5,556 bases of DNA from an uncultured Corynebacterium sp. (GCA_946223355.1 CAMIPB010000059.1:1-5556), one strand, 5' to 3'. Positions 1 through 5,556 are shown, numbered from the stretch's first letter. Program-made: numbers and translations. The notes: a model not told the origin generated them from the letters alone.

Positions 1-10
1 CGGCTACACC

Positions 11-30
11 CGAAATGCGGGGGCATTTTG
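11..30. terminator. Likely intrinsic terminator, stem CGAAATGC/GCATTTTG
   Basis: AAATGC (13-18) and GCATTT (23-28) pair around a GGGG loop; the outer G12-T29 and C11-G30 pairs extend the stem to eight. On the plus strand the stem ends in TTTT, and on the minus strand in TTT, so it can serve either direction. It may end a plus-strand gene lying left of the window, or back up termination of the hyu operon. Confidence 0.55.
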
Positions 31-50
31 CCTATCGACGCCCACCTGGC

Positions 51-66
51 CGCCCTACCCCAGCGC
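51..66. repeat. Left copy of a 16-base direct repeat flanking the operon
   Basis: CGCCCTACCCCAGCGC matches the right-edge copy at 5498-5513 in 15 of 16 bases, in the same orientation. It lies in non-coding GC-rich sequence between the 11-30 hairpin and the 111/204 inverted repeat. Confidence 0.45.
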
Positions 67-110
67 GTTTGCGGGCGGGCCATGTGTCCGATTGAGTCGC
101 GTCGCACTCG

Positions 111-204
111 ACCTGAATTCGCAGAAGGGGACGGCCCGGCGCGCACCCGTCCGCCCTGGGAAAACTCGCGCGGCTCGCAACGCGCGTCCTCACGGAATTC
201 AGGT
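111..204. repeat. Long-range 10-base inverted repeat ACCTGAATTC ... GAATTCAGGT
   Basis: The arms at 111-120 and 195-204 are exact reverse complements, separated by 74 GC-rich bases that can themselves fold. This could be a small palindromic intergenic element or a paired protein-binding site. I cannot tell from one copy. Confidence 0.5.
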
Positions 205-220
205 TTTCGGGAACCCTGAA
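198..220. terminator. Stem-loop with TTCGGG loop, possible terminator
   Basis: TTCAGGTT (198-205) pairs with AACC and TGAA (212-220), with one bulged C at 216. This is an 8-base-pair stem closed by a 6-base loop containing TTCG. No T-run follows on either strand. It overlaps the right arm of the 111/204 inverted repeat, so the two foldings are mutually exclusive. Confidence 0.3.
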
Positions 221-246
221 CTCGGCGCGTTTCTGAGGTGCGCGTT

Positions 247-268
247 CGGGTCCTACGTATGCGACCCG
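247..268 (-). terminator. Hairpin 20 bases after the permease stop, possible operon terminator
   Basis: CGGGTC (247-252) pairs perfectly with GACCCG (263-268) around a 10-base loop. It is the first stem after the permease stop, where an operon terminator is expected. No T-tract follows on the minus strand, so it would have to be a U-less terminator or an mRNA-stabilising stem. Confidence 0.35.
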
Positions 269-287
269 CGTTCTGCCCGTTCCGCTG

Positions 288-1595
288 CTAAGCGTGTGCG
301 GAGAACTTTCCGGGCTTCACGTTGTCTTGCAAGACCATCCCAAGGTAGTAGACCAACGCTGCCACGATTAGCGATTGCAGAGCTGGAATCCCTAGCGGGT
401 TGACGTACTGGGTGTAATAGCCCACTGCAATCCCAACCACCGTGGCTCCCGTGGCTACCCAATTCCACCCTGCAATGGCCTCCCATTTTTGGTGTCGGAC
501 AAAAAAGAAGTCGACAATCACGACTGCCGCGATAGCTGGGTAGACCAGCGATGTGAGATACAGAAAATCGGTGAAATAATCCAAGAAGCCGGCTAATGCG
601 AGAACGATTCCGATGATCGTTCCCAAGAGGGTGAGTCCTTGACGGCCTCGGCTTGAATCCACATTCATGAGGTTCGAAAGGGCAAGGCCCATTGAGTAGT
701 TGTTTACAAGCTGACTAGTCCACGTGGCCAACCAGAGAATCAAAAACCCCCAGAACGGAAACCCCAACTCGACCATCACCGCAACGATGTCGGCTTCTCC
801 AATGCCGACGGACATGAACGCTCCTACTACAAATAGCGGAATTCCAACGCTGATAATTCCCCATGGGATCAAAATGTTGTCTTTCCAAGAGGGTTTCGCA
901 TATCGGGTGTAGTCGGCGCTGATGACCCACTGGGATGCGTTTACACCCACAACCAAACTTAGCGCGGCTACCACAGTCATCGTTGGTTCTGGATCCCAAG
1001 AACGGATTTCATCCCACCCAGACTTCTGCACTGCAAAATAGATTCCCGCCACGATCAATAGCAGCCCTGCTGGCACTGCCACGTAGTCAGTCCATTTCAT
1101 GCTCGAGTAGCCGATGATCGACGGGATCGCGAAAGTCAGTCCGGCGACGGCTGTGATGAGTGCCCATAGCCCCCATCGAGTTTCAGGGTCGACCCCGAGC
1201 ATGGCGGCGAAGGCATTTCCCGCGACCGCGGTCTGCAATGCCCACCAGCCCAGCGATGAGATAAAGATCGTTCCACCAGCAATGATCTTCGCTTGCGCTA
1301 TTCCGAAGCTATTCTTTGCCAGCACTGTTGACGGCAGACCGGTTTTAGCTCCGACGTAGCCGCTAATCGCATTGCCAGGCCATTGGATCAAAATGAGCGC
1401 CAAAATGACGATCCAAATAACGGAGCCGAGGCTGAATGATGCCGCGAGCGTAGCGCCGACCATCAGCACCGGAATTGTGAATTCGAGACCGCCGAAGATA
1501 ACTGCCGGAGTGATCCACTTCTGCCGTTGATCTTCGGGAACCGGGCTCAAAGGGTTGTCATTCGAGAACGCAGTGCCCGCATCCTTTCCGCTCAT
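288..1595 (-). CDS. NCS1-family permease for a nucleobase- or hydantoin-like compound (CodB-related)
   Basis: This inner-membrane transporter of the nucleobase:cation symporter-1 family probably imports the substrate of the HyuA/HyuB enzyme. Its 435 residues contain about twelve hydrophobic segments, near residues 29-53, 55-75, 100-128, 140-162, 170-190, 204-224, 241-265, 270-300, 318-338, 343-366, 375-395 and 402-422. Visible family marks are GAKTGLPSTVLAKNSFG (82-98), GWWALQT in the third segment (116-122) and SADYTRYAKP after the sixth (226-235). The length and the eighth segment (LVNNYSMGLALSNL) look closer to the cytosine permease CodB than to longer hydantoin or allantoin carriers. GWWALQT, however, resembles the GWFGIQT stretch that I recall from the hydantoin transporter Mhp1. 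The ATG at 1595 lies 8 bases after the hyuB stop, with AGGTG five bases upstream. The gene ends in TAG at 290-288. Family is firm; substrate is inferred from its neighbours. Confidence 0.92.
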   Translation of the reverse strand: MSGKDAGTAFSNDNPLSPVPEDQRQKWITPAVIFGGLEFTIPVLMVGATLAASFSLGSVIWIVILALILIQWPGNAISGYVGAKTGLPSTVLAKNSFGIAQAKIIAGGTIFISSLGWWALQTAVAGNAFAAMLGVDPETRWGLWALITAVAGLTFAIPSIIGYSSMKWTDYVAVPAGLLLIVAGIYFAVQKSGWDEIRSWDPEPTMTVVAALSLVVGVNASQWVISADYTRYAKPSWKDNILIPWGIISVGIPLFVVGAFMSVGIGEADIVAVMVELGFPFWGFLILWLATWTSQLVNNYSMGLALSNLMNVDSSRGRQGLTLLGTIIGIVLALAGFLDYFTDFLYLTSLVYPAIAAVVIVDFFFVRHQKWEAIAGWNWVATGATVVGIAVGYYTQYVNPLGIPALQSLIVAALVYYLGMVLQDNVKPGKFSAHA

Positions 1596-1600
1596 TCTCG

Positions 1601-1605
1601 CACCT
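1601..1605 (-). promoter_or_regulatory. Ribosome binding site of the permease, overlapping the hyuB stop
   Basis: AGGTG lies five bases before the ATG at 1595 and shares bases with the hyuB TAG stop (1606-1604). A ribosome finishing hyuB would already sit at the permease start, which implies coupled translation. Confidence 0.6.
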
Positions 1606-3274
1606 AACTTTCTGCATCGGCTGCGGTGTAGCCATAGACCTCCGCCGCCTCTTTCTCTGTGATAAACCCGTTGGCGATGTCTTCTTGAACAGCTGTGCGT
1701 GCTCGTTCTTTCGGATTGCCATAACCTGCACCGTTGCCGGTGCGGATCCGAATGATGTCTCCTTCATTAACTGTTTCGTTGGAAACCACGGAATCGCGGA
1801 TGTCCTCACCGTCTGCACGGATGATCTCAATAAGATTGCTAGATCCCTCGCGACCTCCGTTGAGCGCCCACGGTTTATTTACCGAGCGCGTGTATGCAGC
1901 CGTCACGAAACAGTTATCTCCACGAACTTCGTAGTCCACTACAATGCCGCGGCCACCCCTGAACTGTCCTTCTCCTCCAGTTGCATCATTCAGACGAAGT
2001 TGATTCACGTAGAGTCCATAACGTAGCTCAGCAATTTCAGCAGGGCAGTTGTACGTCTCCCCGTGGAAGCCGCTGAAAATTGCAGAATTGCCATCGCCTC
2101 TCGCGCTTCCACCCCAACCGCCGATCTGTGGCTCGACAATTGTGAAGTGCTTACCGGTGTCAGGATGGGTCCCGCCGATGAACGTGCCACAGATACTGGC
2201 AAAGTGTCCTGCCGGTAATTGGCCTTCGACTGCTGGCGCGAGGCACCGCCAAATGAGGTCGAAGAGACGAATCTCTACTTCGTAATAGATTGAAAAAGCA
2301 GCCGGTTCTTGGGCATCAAACACGGTCCCCGGAGTTGTCAGAAGTTCAATAGGCCGAAAGCTTCCTGCATTCGCAGGACCGTACGGATCGGTTAGCGACT
2401 TAAACATCATCTGAGCTGCGACCATGCAGCCGTCCCGGTTGCAGTTGTTTGGTCCTGCGTCCTGAACCGGGTTATCCCGAAGATCGACAATAAATCGGTC
2501 CTCTGTGATTTCGATCGAAACCCGATAGGTCTCACCGCTATCCTGCTCTTCTTCAAGATCAAACTTGCCCATCGGGAGCTCTGATAGCCCTTTTCGGGCA
2601 ATTTTCTCTCCATGCTCCATGAATTCATCGAGAGCCAACTCAAACGTATCGACACCATACTTCTTAGCCAGAGTTTCGATACGATTCGCACCAATTCTTA
2701 CCGCGGCAACTGCCGACCACAGGTCTCCGAGCAGCGTCTCAGGAAGACGCGAGTTCACCTCGATCACTTTCATGAGTGGCGATATTGGCTCGCCGGCGGA
2801 GAAAAGCTTGACCGCCGGAAGCCTAATTCCCTCCTGGAAAATCTCAGTGGCTTCGGCTGAAACGCCTCCAGGGGTCATGCCTGAAAGATCTGGCCAGTGA
2901 GCAATATTGGCAGTCCACGCGATCAAACGCCCTTCCGCAAACACTGGCATGGCCAGAACTACATCGTTGAGGTGCGTCACTCCGCCATAGAACGGGTCGT
3001 TTGTCACGAAGATGTCACCTTCTTGCAGTTCATCGTCGCCACTGAGTTCCAGAATTCGCTGCACAGCTTTATCCAGTACTCCAATAAATGCTGGGATACC
3101 CGCGCCTGAAGAAGCTAGTTGGCCAGCACGATCAGTGATTCCGGTACCCATGTCGAGCACCTCGTAAATGATCGGGCTCATTGCGGTTTTCTTCATCGCA
3201 GCGAACATTTCGTCTGCGATTGCCTGAAGGCTGCTTTGGATAATTTCCAGGGTGAAGGGATCGGTTTTAGTCAT
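1604..3274 (-). CDS. hyuB: HyuB-type hydantoinase/oxoprolinase B subunit
   Basis: This is the partner subunit of HyuA in the ATP-dependent cyclic amide hydrolase/ketone carboxylase family; it is soluble and probably forms a heteromer with HyuA. The 556 residues match the family length and look complete. The N-terminus (MTKTDPFTLEIIQ, then MKKTAMSPIIYE) is typical. Family blocks are NDPFYGGVTHLNDV (92-105), NIAHWPDLSGMTPG (123-136), EPQIGGWGG (381-389), NCPAEIAELRYG (409-420), GGEGQFRGGRG (433-443) and the C-terminal glycine-rich GNGAGYGNP (513-521). The GGVTHLND version, rather than GGTHLPD, points to a particular subgroup that I cannot tie to a known substrate. The ATG at 3274 was chosen because AGGAGG lies nine bases upstream and the family N-terminus begins there; a longer open frame up to 3469 is only overlap with hyuA in another frame. 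The start overlaps the hyuA end (ATGACTAA), so translational coupling is likely. The permease starts 8 bases after its TAG stop. Confidence 0.94.
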   Translation of the reverse strand: MTKTDPFTLEIIQSSLQAIADEMFAAMKKTAMSPIIYEVLDMGTGITDRAGQLASSGAGIPAFIGVLDKAVQRILELSGDDELQEGDIFVTNDPFYGGVTHLNDVVLAMPVFAEGRLIAWTANIAHWPDLSGMTPGGVSAEATEIFQEGIRLPAVKLFSAGEPISPLMKVIEVNSRLPETLLGDLWSAVAAVRIGANRIETLAKKYGVDTFELALDEFMEHGEKIARKGLSELPMGKFDLEEEQDSGETYRVSIEITEDRFIVDLRDNPVQDAGPNNCNRDGCMVAAQMMFKSLTDPYGPANAGSFRPIELLTTPGTVFDAQEPAAFSIYYEVEIRLFDLIWRCLAPAVEGQLPAGHFASICGTFIGGTHPDTGKHFTIVEPQIGGWGGSARGDGNSAIFSGFHGETYNCPAEIAELRYGLYVNQLRLNDATGGEGQFRGGRGIVVDYEVRGDNCFVTAAYTRSVNKPWALNGGREGSSNLIEIIRADGEDIRDSVVSNETVNEGDIIRIRTGNGAGYGNPKERARTAVQEDIANGFITEKEAAEVYGYTAADAES

Positions 3275-3710
3275 GTTCGTTATCCTCCTGCGCAATATCG
3301 ATGTGAAGATTTCCGTACTTGTCCACTTCAACTGCACAATGAGGCGGAACGACGGCGGTAGTTCCCCGGAACTCAATGATGGCCGGTCCATCGAACTGCA
3401 TGCCGGGCTCAAGCAAATCTGCGTTGTATATCTCGGTTTCGTGCTGGCCGTCTTCCAAGAAGTCGACATCTCGCCTGCCCTTTGACGCCTCCGAAACTGT
3501 CGCGTCGGTGACCTTCAGTTCTTGCGGTGAGAGTTTCCCAACGTCAGCTCTGGCAATCAGGTGAAGACCTACGAATTCGACCGGAGCATCAAGCCGGTAT
3601 GTGTACTCTTTTTCGTATTCGCTATGGAAATTCCGCGTGAGAGTCTCGATCGCTTCGGCATCAATCGATCCACCACCGATTTCCACTTCAACCGAGTGCT
3701 CTTGATTTGT
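3267..3710 (-). pseudogene. Stranded C-terminal part of HyuA downstream of the TAG
   Basis: These 147 codons lie in the same frame as the first 550 codons of hyuA and complete its C-terminal domain (TNQEHSVEVEIGGG... to ...AQEDNEHD). The family has a conserved stretch of the form RYxGQxH at the junction; here it reads R-stop-T-N-Q-E-H, so the stop sits at the tyrosine position. A GTG at 3686-3684, 24 bases beyond the stop, could in principle restart translation and give about 139 residues. I see no good ribosome binding site before it, only a weak AAGAG about 13 bases away. Independent expression as a separate small subunit is therefore possible but unsupported. The segment also contains the ribosome binding site and start codon of hyuB, which may help to preserve it. 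Confidence 0.8.
3284..3289 (-). promoter_or_regulatory. Strong ribosome binding site of hyuB inside the hyuA 3' end
   Basis: A consensus AGGAGG lies nine bases before the hyuB ATG (3274-3272), within the last codons of hyuA. It fixes the hyuB start. It is the best ribosome binding site in the window and may let hyuB be translated even if ribosomes leave hyuA at the internal TAG. Confidence 0.8.
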
Positions 3711-3713
3711 CTA
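3711..3713 (-). other. In-frame amber (TAG) codon within hyuA
   Basis: On the minus strand the codons read GCG GAG CTG CGT TAG ACA AAT CAA GAG CAC, that is A-E-L-R-stop-T-N-Q-E-H. No frame change occurs on either side. A TAC or TAT tyrosine codon is one base away from TAG and would restore the family motif. The hyuB, permease and right-edge reading frames all end in TAG, so this codon normally terminates translation in this genome. Confidence 0.95.
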
Positions 3714-5369
3714 ACGCAGCTCCGCGAATCGCAGGAAGGAAATTGAGCCCCGGTCAACGCCGTCCGCTTCAAATTCCTCATACATCCCGGCTTCCGCGTC
3801 AGATACCAGTGCGCGTACTCTCACTGTGCTGTCGGCATCCAGCGGGAACAGATTGGTCATGAACAGGTCACGCCGAAGATCTCCCATCAGCATGCCCCAA
3901 GCGCTGAACACCTCCGCTGCGTTCGGGACAATTACCTTTTTCATCCCAAGTTCCCTAGCGAGATCACAAGCGTGCATCGCACCGCCGCCTCCGAACGCCA
4001 CCAAGGTGAAATCACGGGGATCGTGTCCTCGATTAAGCGAAACCAGCTTTAGCGCGTTGATCATATTGTTGTTTGCAATCCGCACAATTCCGCGCGCTAC
4101 CTCACCGTTGGACAGGTTAAGTTTCTCCGCCAACGATGCAAGACTGTCTTCTACAGCTGCCAAGTCTGCAGTGAGCTCCCCACCAACGAAGTAGTTCGGG
4201 TTGATTCTTCCGAGAGCAAGGTTTGCATCTGTGGTCGTCGCGTCCTTACCACCGCGTCCGTATGCAGCGGGGCCGGGAGTGGAGCCCGCAGACTGAGGCC
4301 CGACATGCAACTTGTCGAATTCATCCACCCATCCAATAGATCCGCCACCGTTTCCGATTTCAACGAGGTCGATGACTGGAACCATGATCGGATAGCCCGC
4401 CGATGTACGTGACCTTTCGATCCAGTAGTCGGTCTTGACGGTTACTAGACCGTCTTTGATGAGAGAGCATTTAGCGGTGGTTCCCCCGATATCGAGCGCA
4501 AGAATATTAGGTTCATCCACCAATTCGCCGAGCGCGGCAGCCCCTAGGAAGCCACTTGCCGGTCCCGACTCAACCATAGTGATGGGAATCTCCTTCGTAT
4601 GGCTGAGCTTGTCCACGCCACCGTTGGACTGCATCACGTAAAGATTGCCATCGAAACCCGCTGACTCGAGTCCTTCCTCGAGCCGGGTCAAATACTTCTC
4701 TGCTGTCGGTTGCACGAATGCTGATAGCACCGCCGTAGAGGTTCGTTCATATTCACGCCATTCACGAGTAATCTGGTGAGACGCAACTACGGTTCCGTTA
4801 GGCCATAGACGCTTTACCTCTTCTGCAACAGCAACCTCGTGGCGGGGATCCGCGTATGAGTGCAGTAGACAAATTGCCACTGCCTCAATTTCCTCCCCTT
4901 CTAGCTTCTCGACAATTTCAGGCAAAACGGAAAGGTCAAGGGGAATCCGCTCCTCACCATTTGGTGTCAACCGACCGGGCACCTCGAAGCGGTGCTTTCG
5001 GGGAACAAATACTTCTGGCTTTGCGTAGTGGAGGTTGAAAAAATCTGGCCGATTACCCCTAGCGATCTCCAAAACGTCTCGAAAACCCTCAGTGGTGATC
5101 AAGGCGGTTTTGGCGCCCTTGCGCTCAGTCAGCGCATTGATGACGACCGTGCTACCGTGCGCCAACGTCGTCGCCGATTCAAGATCAACCCCCGATTTCT
5201 CGATAACTTTGAGTACGCCTTCTTCGAACTTTGGCGGGGTGGTATCCGACTTCGCAGTGAAAGTGCGTTGCTTACCCGAATCGGCATCAACAGAAAACGC
5301 CACCAAATCGGTGAAGGTACCGCCTACATCTGTAGCGATCCGAATATTTGACTGCTTTCCCATCTGTGG

Positions 5370-5373
5370 CTCC
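5370..5373 (-). promoter_or_regulatory. Ribosome binding site of hyuA
   Basis: GGAG lies six bases before the ATG at 5363-5361, a normal spacing. It supports this start, which also gives the expected HyuA N-terminus. Confidence 0.65.
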
Positions 5374-5378
5374 GTTCG

Positions 5379-5400
5379 CTCGACTCAAACTGTTGTCGAG
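5379..5400 (-). promoter_or_regulatory. Leader inverted repeat CTCGAC/GTCGAG next to the hyuA ribosome binding site
   Basis: The arms CTCGAC (5400-5395) and GTCGAG (5384-5379) are perfectly complementary with a 10-base loop. In the leader RNA this stem would end five bases before the GGAG of hyuA. It could be a small structure affecting translation or mRNA stability, or a second protein-binding site. It is short enough that chance is a serious alternative. Confidence 0.35.
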
Positions 5401-5427
5401 TGACCATAGCCACAAATGAAAGGAATT

Positions 5428-5443
5428 TTGGTTGATTAACCAA
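5428..5443. promoter_or_regulatory. Palindromic operator candidate TTGGTT-GATT-AACCAA
   Basis: This is a perfect 6-base inverted repeat with a 4-base spacer, starting about two bases downstream of the predicted transcription start. Partly symmetrical flanks (GAATT on each side, one arm carrying three extra bases) extend it. A protein bound here would block RNA polymerase, so repression relieved by substrate is the natural reading. The TGGT...ACCA arms recall GntR-type sites, but the regulator family is a guess and no regulator gene is visible in the window. Confidence 0.55.
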
Positions 5444-5451
5444 TAAAATTC

Positions 5452-5479
5452 TTTATATAGGTTTGTATTCACTTCTCAA
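5452..5479 (-). promoter_or_regulatory. Sigma70-type promoter for the hyuA-hyuB-permease operon
   Basis: On the minus strand TTGAGA (5479-5474) is followed after 16 bases by TATAAA (5457-5452). This lies in the most AT-rich stretch of the window (about 31% G+C over 5401-5490), between the upstream stop and hyuA. It predicts transcription starting near 5445 and a leader of about 80 bases. A weaker alternative -10, TATGGT, lies at about 5408-5403 but has no good -35 partner. Confidence 0.65.
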
Positions 5480-5497
5480 TTAAACCTCCCAACAGCA

Positions 5498-5513
5498 CGC
5501 CCTACCCAAGCGC
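5498..5513. repeat. Right copy of the 16-base direct repeat, at the upstream gene's stop codon
   Basis: CGCCCTACCCAAGCGC differs from the 51-66 copy at one base. On the minus strand it spans the last codons and TAG stop of the partial upstream gene, a position often used as an integration site. No integrase or transposase is present in the window. Confidence 0.45.
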
Positions 5514-5556
5514 CTCCCACAGCGCCGTGTTGGTCTCCTGCCACAGCGGCTTGGCC
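5502..5556 (-). CDS. 3' end of an unidentified upstream gene (partial)
   Basis: The last 17 codons of a minus-strand frame read ...AKPLWQETNTALWEALG before TAG at 5504-5502. The residue mix looks like an amphipathic C-terminal helix, and the codons are strongly G/C at third positions (CTG, GCG, GAG, ACC, AAC), as expected for a real gene in a high-GC genome. The gene continues beyond the right edge and I do not recognise the protein. It stops 22 bases before the predicted hyuA promoter, with no evident terminator hairpin between, so some read-through into the operon is possible. It could encode the regulator or another pathway enzyme, but the fragment is too short to say. Confidence 0.55.
   Translation of the reverse strand, partial: AKPLWQETNTALWEALG

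Larger units (their letters stand above)
1..287. other. GC-rich intergenic region with several hairpins, no credible gene
   Basis: By hand count the stretch is about 66% G+C, clearly above the operon. Open frames cross it on both strands, but their translations are rich in R, P, G and S with no recognisable domain and no convincing start site. I therefore treat it as non-coding. It holds at least three stem-loop candidates, one long-range inverted repeat and one copy of a repeat also found at the right edge, each listed separately. Confidence 0.6.
3267..5363 (-). pseudogene. hyuA: HyuA-type hydantoinase/oxoprolinase A subunit, interrupted by an in-frame TAG
   Basis: This is the ATP-binding subunit of a cytoplasmic HyuA/HyuB enzyme; the family hydrolyses cyclic amides or imides, or carboxylates ketones, at the cost of ATP. 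Reading through one internal TAG (codon 551) gives 698 codons, a normal family length. The ATG at 5363 puts the usual N-terminal motif DVGGTFTDL at residues 12-20 and has GGAG six bases upstream. The N-terminal domain covers roughly residues 8-190. The central domain (about 205-500) carries MVESGPASG (263-271), DIGGTTAK (291-298), GNGGGS (337-342), FGGGGAMHA (457-465) and VFSAWGMLMGDLR (485-497). The C-terminal domain follows and is cut by the stop. A ribosome obeying the stop makes a 550-residue protein (5363-3711). The last 8 bases overlap hyuB. Family assignment is firm; the substrate (N-methylhydantoin, hydantoin, 5-oxoproline, a lactam) is not determined. The single lesion and otherwise intact frame suggest a recent mutation, suppression or a base-call error. 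Confidence 0.9.

Noticed and set aside
55..189. Minus-strand frame ending in ...NALG-stop at the left repeat, similar to the ...EALG-stop of the right-edge gene
   Set aside because: I asked whether this was a duplicated gene end. Upstream of the last three codons the translations share nothing, and the left frame looks non-coding, so only the DNA repeat is reported.
28..403. Plus-strand open frames of 63 and 103 codons near the left edge
   Set aside because: Composition is R/P/G/S-rich with no domain and no ribosome binding site, and the longer one runs antisense into the permease 3' end.
3275..3469. Longer hyuB start giving a 621-residue protein
   Set aside because: The extra 65 residues are hyuA read in another frame. 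MTKTDPFTLEIIQ at 3274 matches the family N-terminus and has AGGAGG nine bases upstream.
3684..3713. A frameshift splitting hyuA
   Set aside because: Both halves are in the same frame and the codons around TAG give the expected motif with no added or lost base; it is a nonsense codon.
3711..3713. Pyrrolysine or general TAG reassignment
   Set aside because: Three other reading frames in the window end in TAG, the expected residue is tyrosine, and no pyl genes or downstream element are visible. A specific suppressor is not excluded.
1685..4194. Several plus-strand open frames of 60-122 codons antisense to hyuB and hyuA
   Set aside because: They are shadows of the long minus-strand genes, with no recognisable domains or independent start signals.
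5287..5472. 61-codon minus-strand open frame across the promoter and hyuA start
   Set aside because: It begins at a GTG upstream of the predicted transcription start and runs into hyuA in another frame. Its translation looks like non-coding AT-rich sequence.
1..5556. CRISPR array, tRNA, rRNA or transposase
   Set aside because: No regularly spaced repeats, cloverleaf, rRNA-like sequence or transposase-like frame was seen on either strand.

Overview
The window suggests a high-GC Gram-positive bacterium, most likely an actinomycete, but nothing in it fixes the genus. The two ends are about 66-68% G+C by hand count. The central block is lower, about 45-57% in the lines I counted, and the 90 bases before its first gene are only about 31% G+C.

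All convincing genes are on the minus strand, so the window reads right to left. The right edge (5502-5556) holds the last 17 codons and the stop of an unidentified gene. An AT-rich control region follows: a sigma70-type promoter (TTGAGA-16-TATAAA), a perfect TTGGTT/AACCAA palindrome where transcription should start, and a second palindrome next to the ribosome binding site. Next comes a three-gene unit: hyuA-like (5363-3267), hyuB-like (3274-1604) and an NCS1-type permease (1595-288). The genes overlap by 8 bases or lie 8 bases apart, which is tight operon packing. The left 287 bases are GC-rich, carry several hairpins and hold no credible gene.

HyuA and HyuB families form the two subunits of ATP-dependent amidohydrolases or carboxylases (N-methylhydantoinase, 5-oxoprolinase, caprolactamase, acetone or acetophenone carboxylases). 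With an NCS1 permease beside them, the likely role is uptake and ATP-driven ring opening of a small cyclic amide or imide such as a hydantoin or lactam. The exact substrate cannot be read from the sequence.

The most notable feature is an in-frame TAG at 3713-3711 in hyuA. Reading continues in the same frame on both sides and the flanking residues match the family, so one base change at a conserved tyrosine codon explains it. TAG also ends hyuB, the permease and the right-edge gene, so wholesale reassignment of TAG is unlikely. The gene is a recent pseudogene, a tolerated split, a suppressed codon or a sequencing error. The compositional contrast and a 15/16 direct repeat outside the operon raise the possibility that the block was acquired horizontally.
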